Assembly (NCBI GenBank): GCA_030998225.1 | Contig: JAPYXD010000522.1 | Location: 124,001 to 188,000 of the forward strand | Direction: 5' to 3' | DNA: 64,000 nucleotides | DNA from: Diplolepis rosae | Lineage: Eukaryota > Arthropoda > Insecta > Hymenoptera > Diplolepididae | Shown: in pieces, positions 32,306 to 42,555 of the stretch | How the letters are laid out: each line of letters begins with the position of its first letter | How positions within the stretch are numbered: position 1 is the first letter of the stretch | Translations under genes and position numbers: made by a program | Notes under the pieces: model-generated | Database searches by the model: none | Seen by the model: the letters and a program-made list of their open reading frames with translations, nothing else | Told to the model about the DNA's origin: nothing

Positions 32306-33016
32306 TAGGGAAGGGCGATCTTCAAAAAAAAGAATTGATTTTGAAATTATTGATTCAATTTGATCGATTAATCGGTTAAAAAGATCGATTTTTGAATCGA
32401 TCTTGAAAAATCATTTACCTTTTTCTGAAAATGATAAATTTCTGTAAAATAACCTTTTTTTAAAATGTTTTATAACAATTGGAGATATAATTGTCACTTG
32501 CATATTTTGTGAATTTAAATTATCAAAATAAAAAAGTGTTTATATCAATGAAAAAGGAAATTAGGCTTAAAAAACACACTATATTTGCGAATCAGGAACG
32601 TTTTTTATTTTTTAAAATTGCACAATTTCTAAAGCAATGCGTATTATTAGTGATAAAGTTTCTGACATAAATATGAAGTATTACTATAAAGTTTATAATA
32701 TTAATATACTTTGAACTTTGCATATCACTTAAAGTATTATTTATGATAAAATTTCTGGCATAAATATGAACTATTACTATAAAGTTTATAATATTAATAT
32801 ACTTTGTATATCACATTAACGATATTCTCGTGGTCGACCCCTTGATGTCACTTTTAAACTAAAAAACAGTTCATAGGAACAATTCATAGAAATATAGAAA
32901 ACAGGAAAAAAAGAAAGGAGAATCGTTCCTAAAGATCGAAAAAAAATATCAATCCAACCGATTAATGGAGTAAAAAAGATCGATCTCCGTAGAATCGAAT
33001 CGATCGCCCATCCCTA
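32306..33016. repeat. hAT-type MITE
   Basis: Termini TAGGGAAGGGCGATC and TAGGGATGGGCGATCG (read inward) are flanked by a perfect 8-bp duplication ATTATAGA (32298-32305 and 33017-33024). TAGGGATGGGC-type ends plus 8-bp duplication are characteristic of hAT non-autonomous elements. The inside is AT-rich with a local tandem duplication near 32660-32810 (ttactataaagtttataata twice). Confidence 0.85.
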
Positions 33017-33624
33017 ATTATAGATAAAATACACATAATAAATGATGTGCATATGAGATCTAAACATCCATTATTTTATTATGAAATATAGTATATTATG
33101 TTGATTATTATTTATTACAAACATCTTTGTTCTTTGTGTTTTCAAATACTTATAAAGGAATTTTATAAATTCTTTATATTTGTTACTTTTTCAAATGTAC
33201 GTTCATTCCTTATGTGAAAGTTTTGTTCATAAAAATGTAATTTTTTCGATTACTGAGAAGTTTTAAAATATAAAATACAAAATGTCCTATAATAAAATCT
33301 AATTTTTCTAAAAAAATTAAGATGATATAATTAATACCCGTAATGTAATTCAATTTGATGGAATTTTAATAGCCACTTTTTCTATTATAATATATAAGAC
33401 TGATATAATATCAATAGTATCAATAATATAAATAAATATTGCATTTTTATTTAATAACCACTATGTTAATATTAATGTTAAAATGAAGATAACAGAACTT
33501 TGATTTCAATTTCTAGCCAGAATTACAAAGACAATTTTCGCCCAAATTTCCCACATATTACCCTTTCTATCAATACAAATTGCTTTAAATAATATTTAAA
33601 ACTTTCTAGATTAATGTGTTTTGT

Positions 33625-34000
33625 TATGTGACTCCGGTGCGTATACGAGTTTTTATGCGTAAACTCGAATCTAATCTAGTACTGTAGTTGTTTGCGGCGC
33701 TAATCATTACACTTGATATGTCACGACTAGTCCCGGCCATTTTGATTTTATCGATCTTGTGTAGTAGTAATGGATTTTAGTAGACGCATGCGCATTTCAA
33801 ATGTACAAGGCTTTGCCAGTAAGATGCTAACGCTGTACGAAGAAGAATAAGAAGAATAAGAAGAAGATTGTGCTTCGTCTCATGGCTCTGGGCGCATGCG
33901 CAGTTTAATTTTTACATTACGTTCCTCTGTAGCGCAATACGCAACGTTGCGCTACTCTTAACTGTAGCAAAAAAATGAGTTTGCGCGCCGGTGGCACATA
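33625..34000 (+). repeat. R repeat, copy 1
   Basis: Begins TATGTGACTCCGGTGCG and ends CGCCGGTGGCACATA, forming imperfect terminal inverted repeats. It is a direct repeat of 34155-34521. It contains GAA/GAATAA simple repeats near 33838-33870 and GCGCATGCGC blocks. Confidence 0.8.
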
Positions 34001-34009
34001 ATAGTATAT

Positions 34010-34675
34010 TACGTGCCTAGGCTCACAATGAGGATTATTGCGCGACGAGTGACAATGCTCGCAGGAGATCGAAGCCGAGGCGCGATCAGTCCTGCAAGCA
34101 TTGTAGCGAGTCTCGTAATTTCCCGAATTGTGTGCATTGGCACGTATTCTATTTTATGTGACTTTGGTGCCTATACGAGTTTTTATGCGTAAACTCGTAT
34201 CTAATCTAGTTTTCATCATGATTCTCGTCCATTACACTTGATATTTCGTGACTAGTCCCGGCCATTTTCATTTTATCGATCTTGTATAGTAGTAGCGTGT
34301 TGTAATAGAGCATGCGCAGTTCAAATGTACAAGGCTTTGTCAGTTAGATTCTAACGCTGTACGAAGAAGGAGAAGAATAAGAAGAAGATTGTGCTTCGTC
34401 TCATGGCTCTGGGTGCATGCGCAGTTCAATTTTTACATTTCATTCCTCTGCAGCGCAATGTACTACATTGCGCTACTGTTAACTGTAGCGAAAAAACGAG
34501 TTTGCGTGCCGGTGGCAGATAAAATAGAATACGTGCCAATGTACACAGTTCGGAAAATTACGAGACTCGCGACAATGCTCGTAGGACTGATCGCGCCTCG
34601 GCTTCGATCTCCTGCGAACATTGTCGCTCGTCGCGTAATAACCCTCATTGTGCACCTAGGCACGTAATAGTACAT
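34010..34675. repeat. Palindromic element split by R copy 2
   Basis: Arms of about 145 bp (tacgtgcctagg... at 34010 and cctaggcacgtaata ending near 34671) are reverse complements, with gatcgaagccgaggcgcgat inside. They flank R copy 2 (34155-34521). Mirror-image small reading frames here are artefacts of the palindrome. Confidence 0.75.
34155..34521 (+). repeat. R repeat, copy 2
   Basis: Same family as 33625-34000, same orientation, with GAAGAAGGAGAAGAATAAG simple repeats near 34363. It lies exactly at the centre of the surrounding palindrome, so it may have inserted at the palindrome's tip (ctatttta/taaaatag). Confidence 0.75.
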
Positions 34676-34870
34676 TGTGCAACTAGGGAAAAAAAAATTT
34701 ATTTTGCGAGTGTGAAGTTTGATGCCCGAGCAAAGCGAGGGTAACAACCACACGAGTAAAATAAATGTTTTTCCCGTGTTGCACACGATTTTTCTACTGT
34801 AGGGTCAGAAAGTGGATTTGTTTGCCCTGCACGGGGCAATAAAGTCCACTTTATGGCCCGTTAGTAGAAA
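34676..34870. repeat. Fold-back sequence with GCCCGAGCAAAGCGAGGG motif
   Basis: ttgtgcaactagggaaaaaa at the left is mirrored by tttttcccgtgttgcacac at the right. A second pair, agtggatttgtttgccctgc with gcaataaagtccact, follows. GC-rich small inverted repeats of this kind are common in insect MITEs. No gene is seen. Confidence 0.45.
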
Positions 34871-35756
34871 ATATACTAATAAATTATTAAAGCCATTAAT
34901 CATTGAGGCTTTAATTTTAATGACATTTTCAAGAATAAGACTGAATCTTCATGTGTGCTTTCGTTTTTTTGTAATTTATGTAAGTACTTATTTATTATAT
35001 CAACACAACATAAAATAGTTCTTTTTGGAACTAGAAATTTGATGGTAAATTGATTTGTTTAATTTTTAGTGACATTTATATTCCTTGAAAAAGACCCGCA
35101 GTGAGGTCTCAACATTTGTCACGTCCCGCGACTCTACCACCTAGAGTAATAAACAAATTAAGGAACCAATAAAGAGATCAAGGCAACATTACCACGTCCT
35201 TGATTATATTGACTCAACAGCAAGATCTAACAAGAAATAGGAAGATCGTTAAAATCGAAAGGCAAATATAAATAGATATATTTGGCTGTGACATTAAGGC
35301 CAAGTAATAAATTTCATCGGAAAGTCACTCATCGGTAAAAGCAACTCATTTGACTTTAAACACCAAAATATGGAAAAGATCGTACACCTTGTTTTTACTT
35401 CCACAGTAGTTGACATTTTCGTTAGAATCGAATAACAGATAAAGTAGACTTGATATATTTGACTATGACACTAATGCCTGGTAATAAATTTCATCGAAGC
35501 ATAAGTGATCAGAGAAGGCAGCTCATCCGATCTTAAAATACGAAATATGGAAAAGATGATACACCTTGTTTTTACTTCCACAGTAGTTGACCTTTTCGTT
35601 AGAATCGAATAACAGATAAAATAGATTGCGACATTAGTGCCAGGTAATGAATTTCATTGGAGCACGAGTCATCAGAGAGGGCAACTCATCCGATCTTAAT
35701 ACCAAAGGTGGTACACCTTGATTTTGCTCCCACCATAAGCAACCTTGCAACAGTTC

Positions 35757-35763
35757 TATAAAA
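35757..35763 (+). promoter_or_regulatory. TATA box of solo LTR S copy 1
   Basis: CTATAAAAGGC about 640 bp into the LTR. The second LTR has CTATAAAAAGC at the equivalent place (near 57982). Downstream sequence is the likely transcribed R region. Confidence 0.55.
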
Positions 35764-35784
35764 GGCAAAAATCCCAAGAGAAGT

Positions 35785-36190
35785 CAGTTCAGTCAACATC
35801 AGATTTCTACAATGTAACCAACGCGAGTTCAGTCAGTTCAGTCAACATCAGATTTCTACAATGTAACCAACGCGAGTTCAGTCGGTTCAGTCACTTAGTC
35901 GACATCCAATTTCTACAATGTAACCAACGCGAGCTCAGTTCAGTCACTTAGTCGTCATCCAATTTCTACAATGTAACCAACGTGAGTTCAGTCAGTCAGT
36001 CAACATCCGATTTTCACAATGTAACCAACGCGAGTCCAGTCCAGTACCATCATCTCTACACGGCGAGTTCATTTCAGCCTAGTCCAGTACCATCATCTCT
36101 ACGCCGCGAGTCTGGTCCAGTTCATTATCTCTACACAGCGAGTCTAGTCCAGTTTTATTATCTCTACGCTACGAGTTCAGTCCAGCCTCA
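35785..36190 (+). repeat. Tandem repeats in the transcribed part of LTR S
   Basis: About five degenerate units of 49-56 bp contain tttctacaatgtaaccaacg and cgagttcagtcag. They are followed by about four shorter units containing catcatctctacac-ggcgag and gtccagt. The same two blocks occur in the copy at 57328-58872 (58020-58400). Confidence 0.85.
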
Positions 36191-36766
36191 TCAGATTTTA
36201 CCGCTATTCAGACGAATTCCTTCTCGACGCTGAGTTCAACGACATTAGAAAGTGAAGGGGAATCACCGTCCAAAATTCTCTCTAAACTTGGATCAAGAAT
36301 CGACTAGACCAACCGTCTCAACAACGAATTTCCCATCAAACAAGTACTATCTCAACGATCTCAACAAGGACTCAACTGACCACCTTCGCTCCACTGGACT
36401 CAATAAATCACCAGTCAAATTTCACTCGGGTAATTACAAAGGTACATCTAAATTTCAATACGATTTCCAATTCCATGGTGCTTATTCGTTTCACAATTTG
36501 ATTGTCAATAAACATACTTTATATCAATAACCATTCTCAATCACTGACTTCTCCTCATCCCTTAGAGAGGATCCTTTCGATCCTTACATAAAACGAGGAA
36601 TCTTTTAAGAAGAGAAATGTTACGTTTTTGACGTAACACATAGGGGAATTTTCGACCAAATATAATGAAGTAGTTTCTTATAGAATGTTGTTTTATTGAC
36701 CGCAAGACCGACGAACCTAAACCTATATGATATAATGATCTATATGTTTGAACTGCAACATTTTTT

Positions 36767-37235
36767 CATAAGATGCATATTTTTATTTTTAATTGAATAA
36801 AAAATACCATTTAAAATCTGAAATTCAATTTTTGAACTAAAATATGTGAAATGTGAAAAAAACGTAAGAATGGAAAATTGTTCGTTTGAATAATATATAC
36901 AAATATTTTCAGATATCGTTTTTGATAAAACGTATATTTTTCACTTTAATTTAAAAAAATACGATTAAAATACAATAATTCCATTATTTGAACAAAATAT
37001 GTGACATACGAAAAACACGTTGAGATGGAAAATTATTCGCCTAAATGAGGTCTACAAATTCTCAGTAGGACATTTTTTGACCAGATGTATATTTTATGTT
37101 TTGAGCTTAAAAAACACTATTGAAAATAAAAAATTCCATTTTTGAATCAAAATATGTGAGATACAAAATAAGCGATAAAACAAAAAATCGATTTCTCTAA
37201 AAGAGAAATTCTCTTCCCTTTTTAAATATTTGGAA
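36767..37235. repeat. Degenerate tandem repeat, 156-bp period, three units
   Basis: Equivalent anchors (gcatatttt, cgtatatttt, tgtatatttt) lie at 36775, 36931 and 37087, exactly 156 bp apart. Units share gaaaattgttcgtttgaat-like and caaaatatgtgaaatgtgaaa-like blocks. It is a minisatellite-like remnant. Confidence 0.75.
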
Positions 37236-37549
37236 GAAAATAGATTTTTTTTAATCTTGTGAATTATTAGAAAGTTACAGAAATGTATACAGAAAATCGA
37301 GCGCGAAACGCAAGTGTCATGATCAGAATGTGTTCTTTAAGGCTGATAGAGCTTTAAGTAAATTGAATTTCTTTCTTCATTTGAAATCAAAAACAAATTT
37401 AGTAACTTTGAGAAAATGTAATTCACATCGATAATATTATAAAATTGACTTGTACTTAAGTATCAAATTACAAGTAATAAATTTAAATAATAATGAAACA
37501 GGACTTATATCGACCCTTAATTTTTCAAAATATTTAATTTTTTTCACGA

Positions 37550-37650
37550 ATGTATATGCAGTCGACCGGCAATCGAAATACCCGGGCTCGAATCCTGGTG
37601 CATTCGAAAACGTTTTTTTTTCCACAGAAAGATTTTCAAATTCTTTAAAT
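37550..37650 (+). repeat. tRNA-derived SINE-like fragment
   Basis: Contains GGGCTCGAATCCTGG, close to the RNA polymerase III B box (GGTTCGAATCC), then ccacagaaagattttcaaat. The complement of 51640-51730 shares both blocks in the same order. No convincing A box or full tRNA cloverleaf is seen, so it is probably a short retroposon. Confidence 0.5.
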
Positions 37651-37989
37651 TTAAGTATGTAACTATGGACTTATTAATATGTTTAATATTTTTAAATTAT
37701 CCAATGTTTTATTAAAACAATTAAAATAGTAGATTGTAATGACCCTTGATTTAATTTATAATAGACTTCTTCATTTATGGACCCTAAAGCCAATGCAAAC
37801 GTACTAAGTTTTATTAAAACATTTTGAATTCAAAATAATTCTGAATGCTTGAGTATAAAAGGCTTTAATATTTGAAAAATACATAAATTATATCAAAATT
37901 AGCACATGAAATCGTACACTAACTTTAATTTGGTATGAAGTAAAATTGAAAATAAATCCTTTAGAATAAAACATTTTGAAAAAACTTTC

Positions 37990-38248
37990 TGTTAAGGCGG
38001 TGGAAGTAAATTTTCAAGACCGAGAGAATATTAAAAATGCTTCGTTTATTTTACATGGAACAAGGTTATGTCGACAAGACGTGACGATACAGTTTTTGTA
38101 GCTTGGACCAGTGACAATTGTTAGGTTAAAACAAAAAATAAGGGGAGGGGCGCAGAAGTAGCGCTAATATTTGCCGCGACGAGAGCGCCACATCGTAGTA
38201 CTGCATCCATCCGAGGATCGTGGGCGCGCGATCTTCAAAAATTCAATA
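37990..38248 (-). repeat. Copia 3' LTR
   Basis: Begins TGTTAAGGCGGTGG on the plus strand and matches 41838-42097 with a few substitutions (for example gtgacaattgtta against gtgacaactgtta). It shares the ggggaggggcgcagaag and cgcgacgagagcgcc blocks. Confidence 0.9.
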
Positions 38249-38257
38249 CTCCCCCTC
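38249..38257 (-). promoter_or_regulatory. Copia polypurine tract
   Basis: GAGGGGGAG on the minus strand directly abuts the inner edge of the 3' LTR. Confidence 0.75.
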
Positions 38258-38276
38258 GATTCAAGGATGGTCTTTT

Positions 38277-39254
38277 TCAGGATGAGATATTCGACAATCC
38301 GAGAAGTTCAGTACGCTTCATATGTTTCTGCTTGGGCAATCGATTGGTGAGGATGTCAGCCGCCATTTCGTTGGTTGGAATGTATTCGACCTCTAGCTCG
38401 CCTCTCACGATGACCTCTCGCACGTGATGATGCCGGACGTCTATATGCGTGCTGCGGTTGTGGAATACGGGGTTCTCGGCTAGTTTTCGTGCTCCGATGT
38501 TATCACACAAATTTCTTACCTGAGCCAAACACTTGAAACCCGCATTTTTCAAGAAAACGCCTCAGATGTGACTCCTCCTTTGATGATTCTGACAATGCCA
38601 TGTATTCGGCTTCCGTGGACGATAACGCCACGGTCCTCTGTTTCCGTGCCTCCCAAGTTATAGGGCATCCGCCGAGTATGAACATGTATCCAGTATACGA
38701 TCTTCTATCGGTCGTGCAATTTGCCCAGTCCGCATCGACGTAACCGCACAGTGGTTTTTCCGTCTTTTGGTATTTTAATCCTAAACCTTGAGTCCCCTTG
38801 AGGTAGCGTAGAACTCTCTTCGCTGCAGCCCAGTGACTCTTGTTGTAACAACAGTTAAATTGACTTAGATAGCTAACCGCGAATGCGATGTCAGGCATTG
38901 GCATACTGCCAAGTACATGAGCGACCCAATGAGTTCACGGTAAGGGAGCTCTCTTTCACTCAGGCTTGATTCCCCTTCATCCTACTCTAACTTGTTACTA
39001 GGGTCTATCGGTGTTGCCATGGATTTCGAATCGGACATCCCAAAGCGATCGAGGACGTCCCGTATGTATCCGGATTGGCATATCGAAATCTCGTTCTCTA
39101 TTTGAACAAACTTCATTCCGAGACAATATGACACGGCTGCAAGATCCTTAATTTCAAATATGTTCGATAAGTAACGACCGAGTTCTGTCATTTCGTACTC
39201 ACTTTGTGTAGCCATGAGTTCCATCGTGTCCATATTTGTACCGGAGCACGACAC
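38277..39254 (-). pseudogene. Copia RT C-terminal remnant and RNase H
   Basis: The RT piece is only the part after the catalytic YVDD, seen as TELGRYLSNIFEIKDLAAVSY and CLGMKF (38982-39254). Then SLMYLAV and, in a shifted frame, PDIAFAVSYLSQFN (about 38890), a thumb sequence, the RNase H Asp in GYVDADWAN, and STEAEYMALSESSKEE. It ends at the Ty1/copia-type DVRHHHVRE (about 38420). The fingers and palm with the YVDD motif are missing: the frame jumps from the region before RT (WTVTNRPKE, 39260) straight to the post-YVDD part. Confidence 0.85.
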
Positions 39255-39256
39255 GA

Positions 39257-40568
39257 CTACCGATCACCTTGTAGTTCCTTGGGTCTGTTCGTGACGGTCC
39301 AGGTATCGTTACTGATGATCGACTTCATTTCCGACTCCATTGCCTGATACCATTCCTCAGCGTCGGGCCCGTGTTCAGCAGACTCGAGCGGTATTTCGGC
39401 GAGGCACGAGAATTCTTCGGTCTCATCCGCACAATCAGTCTCATGGAATTCCTTTTGGGGTCTCCCCCTTTGACCAGTCCTTACGATTTTCGGTCTTCCT
39501 CGACCTCTTCTCGGCATCTCCTGCTTAGGAAGTGATTGGTCGTTAGCTTCCTCGATTCTGTCGTTATCGTCAACGACTTGATCATTTTGGATGTGCGCAT
39601 GGGCGTCTGGGGAATCGAGGTCTCTGATATTTCCGGAAGGAAAAACCACTTCCGTGTATGTCAAGTTGTCTTCTTCTTCAATCAAAATTTTCTGAATTTT
39701 GATAGATGCATTTGGAAGTCCCTAGAACGTCGATGTCGATGTCGATCTGTTTCTCGTCCATCAACCAGATGCGGTACCCCTTACGTTCGCTGCAGTAGCC
39801 GACGAAATTTCCTTCCTTCGATCGTGATAGTGGCAATGAAGACTGTGCCAGTAGACACCTCGTCATGTCCATCTGAGTTCGGTTTCTTCTCTCCGCAATC
39901 CCGTTTTGTTCGGGTGTACGCGTGATCGTCCTCCTTCGGCTGATACCGTTTTCCCTGAAAAAAGTGTCGAAGGATTCGTTCCGGTATTCAGTTCCGTTGT
40001 CCGATTATAAAAACTTTATTTTTCTTCCGTGCTGATTTTCGACTAGGGCTTTGAAGTCTTTAAAAGCGCTGAAAACTTCGTCTTTTCTTTTTAGTAGGCG
40101 TATCTCGCACCATCTGCTACAATCGTCAATGAATGTGACTGCCCATCTTGCCTTCCCGTTCGATTCCACGCGCATTCGGCCGATGACGTCGCTGTGGATT
40201 ATCTCCAGCAGTTCTGAAACCCTTTTCGACTCCTTCGGAAAAGGTGTTTTCTTCATCTCGCTGCTGAGACAAATTTCGCAAACAAAATCCTCAGGTGCCT
40301 TTCCGAGATCCATGCCTAGTACGGCCCCGCTGCGTTCACATTGGATAAGGTCCCGAACATTCAAGTGACCCATATTTATGTGCCACGTTTCCATCGCAGT
40401 CCTTATTTCCTCTGCTCGGCTCCCCGGCGTTGGGACTACATTCGTTCCTTTTTTCTCGTAAGTAATACAGCCCGTCTTTTCGATCAGCGACAAGAATCGT
40501 ATTCCAATATCTATCAACGGTTTCCGCTTTTTCCTTTTCGAAAATGACCTTAAGATTTTGATCGGCAA
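39257..40568 (-). pseudogene. Copia integrase, truncated in its C-terminal part
   Basis: HHCC zinc motif WHINMGHLN...CEICLSSEMKK (about 40270-40400). The core triad is Asp in IHSDVIG (about 40190), Asp in SDNGTEY (about 39995) and Glu in EQNGIAERRNRT (about 39890). An in-frame stop at 40005 sits just before SDNGTEY. After TRCLLAQSSLPLS (about 39840) the sequence jumps to GNFVGYCSERKGYRIW, losing much of the C-terminal domain. The 39257-39685 frame is the acidic linker to RT, ending EWYQAMESEMKSIISNDTW. Confidence 0.82.
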
Positions 40569-40975
40569 TTTTTCCGACCGATAACAAATTTGTCCGCAAC
40601 TTCGGAACTCGAAGTACTTCGTTCACGTTTACGTTCCTTTGATGGTCGTCGATTTCAGAGACTATGGATACAGTCCCTTTGCCTTCAATTTGTGCAGACG
40701 CCGAGTCACTTGCCATATTTACGTTTCCATCTCAATTCTGGAGAGTTCCCGTGAATTTTGCGTTCGTATTTCCCATGTGTGCTGTACATTCGCTGTCCAG
40801 GCACCATTTCACGTCCGGTTTCGCAACGTTTGCGTCGGGTATTTCCGTGAGTAGTGTTTCTGCGATTTGTGCACACAAACTCACGTTGTCGGCGGCGTTT
40901 GCTTTGTTATCGGTGTTTCGCTCGTTACAGTTATCGTCTTGTGGCCTATTTCCCTGCAGCGATGACACCGATATT
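40336..40975 (-). pseudogene. Copia nucleocapsid knuckle and protease region
   Basis: A CCHC zinc knuckle (RCHRCREIGHK) is frameshifted near 40940, its last Cys appearing in the next frame (DNC). The protease active-site stretch reads WCLDSECTAHM, so the usual DSG is DSE. VLRVPKLRTNLLSVG (about 40610), typical of the copia protease-integrase connection, follows. Confidence 0.8.
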
Positions 40976-41031
40976 TGAATTGCTCACCTTTTGGCGCGGC
41001 TTCGCCCTTTAAAGTATTCTTCGTTTCCATG

Positions 41032-41772
41032 TCACTCGTTTGACGCCAATTCTTTCAATTTGTTGGGCGTTTCCTCGCATAAATCACGTTCAATTCGAGC
41101 GTATCTTTCTTCCGCACCTCGAACTCTTCGACAATTTTTACGGAGACTTTCGGGGGTCGGCAGCTCGTCTCGAGACTCGATAGCACACCTGAAATTTTCA
41201 AAGTTCGGCGGCAAACTGTACAGAAGCATTACGGTTAGTAAGTCGGGGTTGATTTCTACCTCCATTTCACTCAGTTTGTCGAATGTATCGAAGAATTTGT
41301 GCAAATGTTCGCGCACTTCCTCGCCGTCGGCCATCTTATGCAGCGTTAACTGCTTCAGCAATGTCGCCTTACGTGCTGGTCCACTGGATTGATATATCGA
41401 TCGTAGCTTCGTCCAGACTTCCCGCGGCGTGTTGCACCCTTTGATTTGTTTTAATTCCGAGGATTTTATCGCCAAAACTATGTCCGACTTAGCCTTTTTA
41501 TCTTCGACGTCCCATGCTCTTGCCGCTTCCACTGACTGGGTGTTTCCTGCGACGATCTCGGGCTTCACTTTATCACCTGATACGTATCCCCAGGCATCAT
41601 TTTTCGTTAAAATTGCATCCATCTGTATCACCCACATATCAAAATTGTCTTTATTCAGGAGTTCTATGCGCACTGAGTTTGACAAAGCCATTTCTTTTTG
41701 TTCCCTTTTCGAATTTTCGATCACTACGATAGAAAGTAAAATGTCGTCCGTGCCGCTAATTTCGCTTCTCAC
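41032..41772 (-). pseudogene. Copia Gag
   Basis: An open frame of 246 codons; the likely start is the internal MALSNSVRIEL (about 41690). It shows the Ty1/copia Gag pattern LLNKDNFDMWVIQMDAIL, AWDVEDKKAKSDIVLAI, EVWTKLRSIYQ, KATLLKQLTLHKM and LLYSLPPNFENF. It ends with a stop at 41032 upstream of the zinc knuckle, so the frame is broken before the nucleocapsid. Confidence 0.85.
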
Positions 41773-41822
41773 GATTCTCGCACTTTTCCCAACGCTCTCT
41801 GTACTCGAACTTTATTTCGTGG

Positions 41823-41837
41823 CCTGGGCCCATAACC
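41823..41837 (-). promoter_or_regulatory. Copia primer-binding site, initiator tRNA-Met half type
   Basis: Downstream of the 5' LTR the minus strand reads GGTTATGGGCCCAGG. Drosophila copia is primed by an internal part of initiator tRNA-Met and has a primer site of this sequence type, so this element probably uses the same mechanism. Confidence 0.75.
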
Positions 41838-42097
41838 TGTTAAGGCGGTGGAAGTAAATTTTCAAGACCGAGAGAATATTCAAAATGCTTCGTTTATTTT
41901 ACATGGAACAAGGTTATGTCGACAAGACGCGACGATACAGTTTTTGTAGCTCGGATCAGTGACAACTGTTAGGTTAAAACAAAAGATAAGGGGAGGGGCG
42001 CAGAAGCAACACGATCTATTTGCCGCGACGAGAGCGCCACATCGTAGTACTGCATCCATCCGAGGATCGTGGGCGCGCGATCTTGAAAAATCCATTA
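41838..42097 (-). repeat. Copia 5' LTR
   Basis: 260 bp, matching the 3' LTR, ending TTA next to the CTTTC duplication. Small reading frames within it are not genes. Confidence 0.9.
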
Positions 42098-42264
42098 CTT
42101 TCAGAATACATAACATATTTTAAATGAAAATTTCAATATAAAAGTATAAATAAAAGGATGGATTATTCAAAAGTAAAATATATTATATCTTATATTTTAT
42201 CGAACAGCACACTTTAATTCATTGGTATGGGGATACACATTTTTAAAATTACACGACTTTTTGT

Positions 42265-42555
42265 AACATGTTCAACCCCAGCATATAGAATCCAGAAAAG
42301 ACTTTCTAAAAATATTTTAATTAGGTTAACAAATCACTATGAAGACATAATAAAAAAAATCTTTTAAAATTTTAATTTTTTTACATACTTATTAATTTCC
42401 TTCAAAGAGATCTAAATTAAAATTTCTTTTGTAATATCTTCCTATAAAATAAATCACTTTAACGGAAGTTGAAACTCCAGGTCAACCTGTAATTTCCGAT
42501 GGTAGTTTATGTATATATACAAATTGTCATGTAGAAGATGTAAATTCCAAAAAAT
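42265..42555. repeat. Dispersed repeat, copy 2
   Basis: Reverse complement of 28575-28845 (gaagttgaaactccaggtca; atagaatccagaaaag). No coding content. Confidence 0.65.

Larger units (their letters stand above)
35117..36638 (+). repeat. Solo LTR, family S, copy 1 (1522 bp)
   Basis: Starts TGTCACGTCCCGCGAC and ends TGACGTAACA, with imperfect 4-bp flanks CATT (35113-35116) and CATA (36639-36642). It matches 57328-58872 over its full length. A TATA box (TATAAAA, 35757-35763) and an AATAAA signal (36507-36512) give a plus orientation. Between them lie two tandem-repeat blocks. No internal retroelement genes adjoin it, so it is a solo LTR. Confidence 0.82.
37990..42097 (-). mobile_element. Defective copia-type LTR retrotransposon
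   Basis: A 4.1-kb element with about 260-bp LTRs (37990-38248 and 41838-42097) is flanked by a perfect 5-bp duplication CTTTC (37985-37989 and 42098-42102). Domain order on the minus strand is gag, protease, integrase, then RT and RNase H, which defines Ty1/copia. A purine tract and a copia-type primer site lie at the expected places. Several frameshifts and two internal deletions (integrase C-terminus and most of RT) make it non-autonomous. Confidence 0.92.

Noticed and set aside
34389..34786. Overlapping small frames on both strands at 34389-34786
   Set aside because: Artefacts of the palindrome and the R repeat.
37550..37650. A true tRNA gene
   Set aside because: Only a B-box-like string and no cloverleaf; a second similar copy with the same 3' block points to a retroposon.
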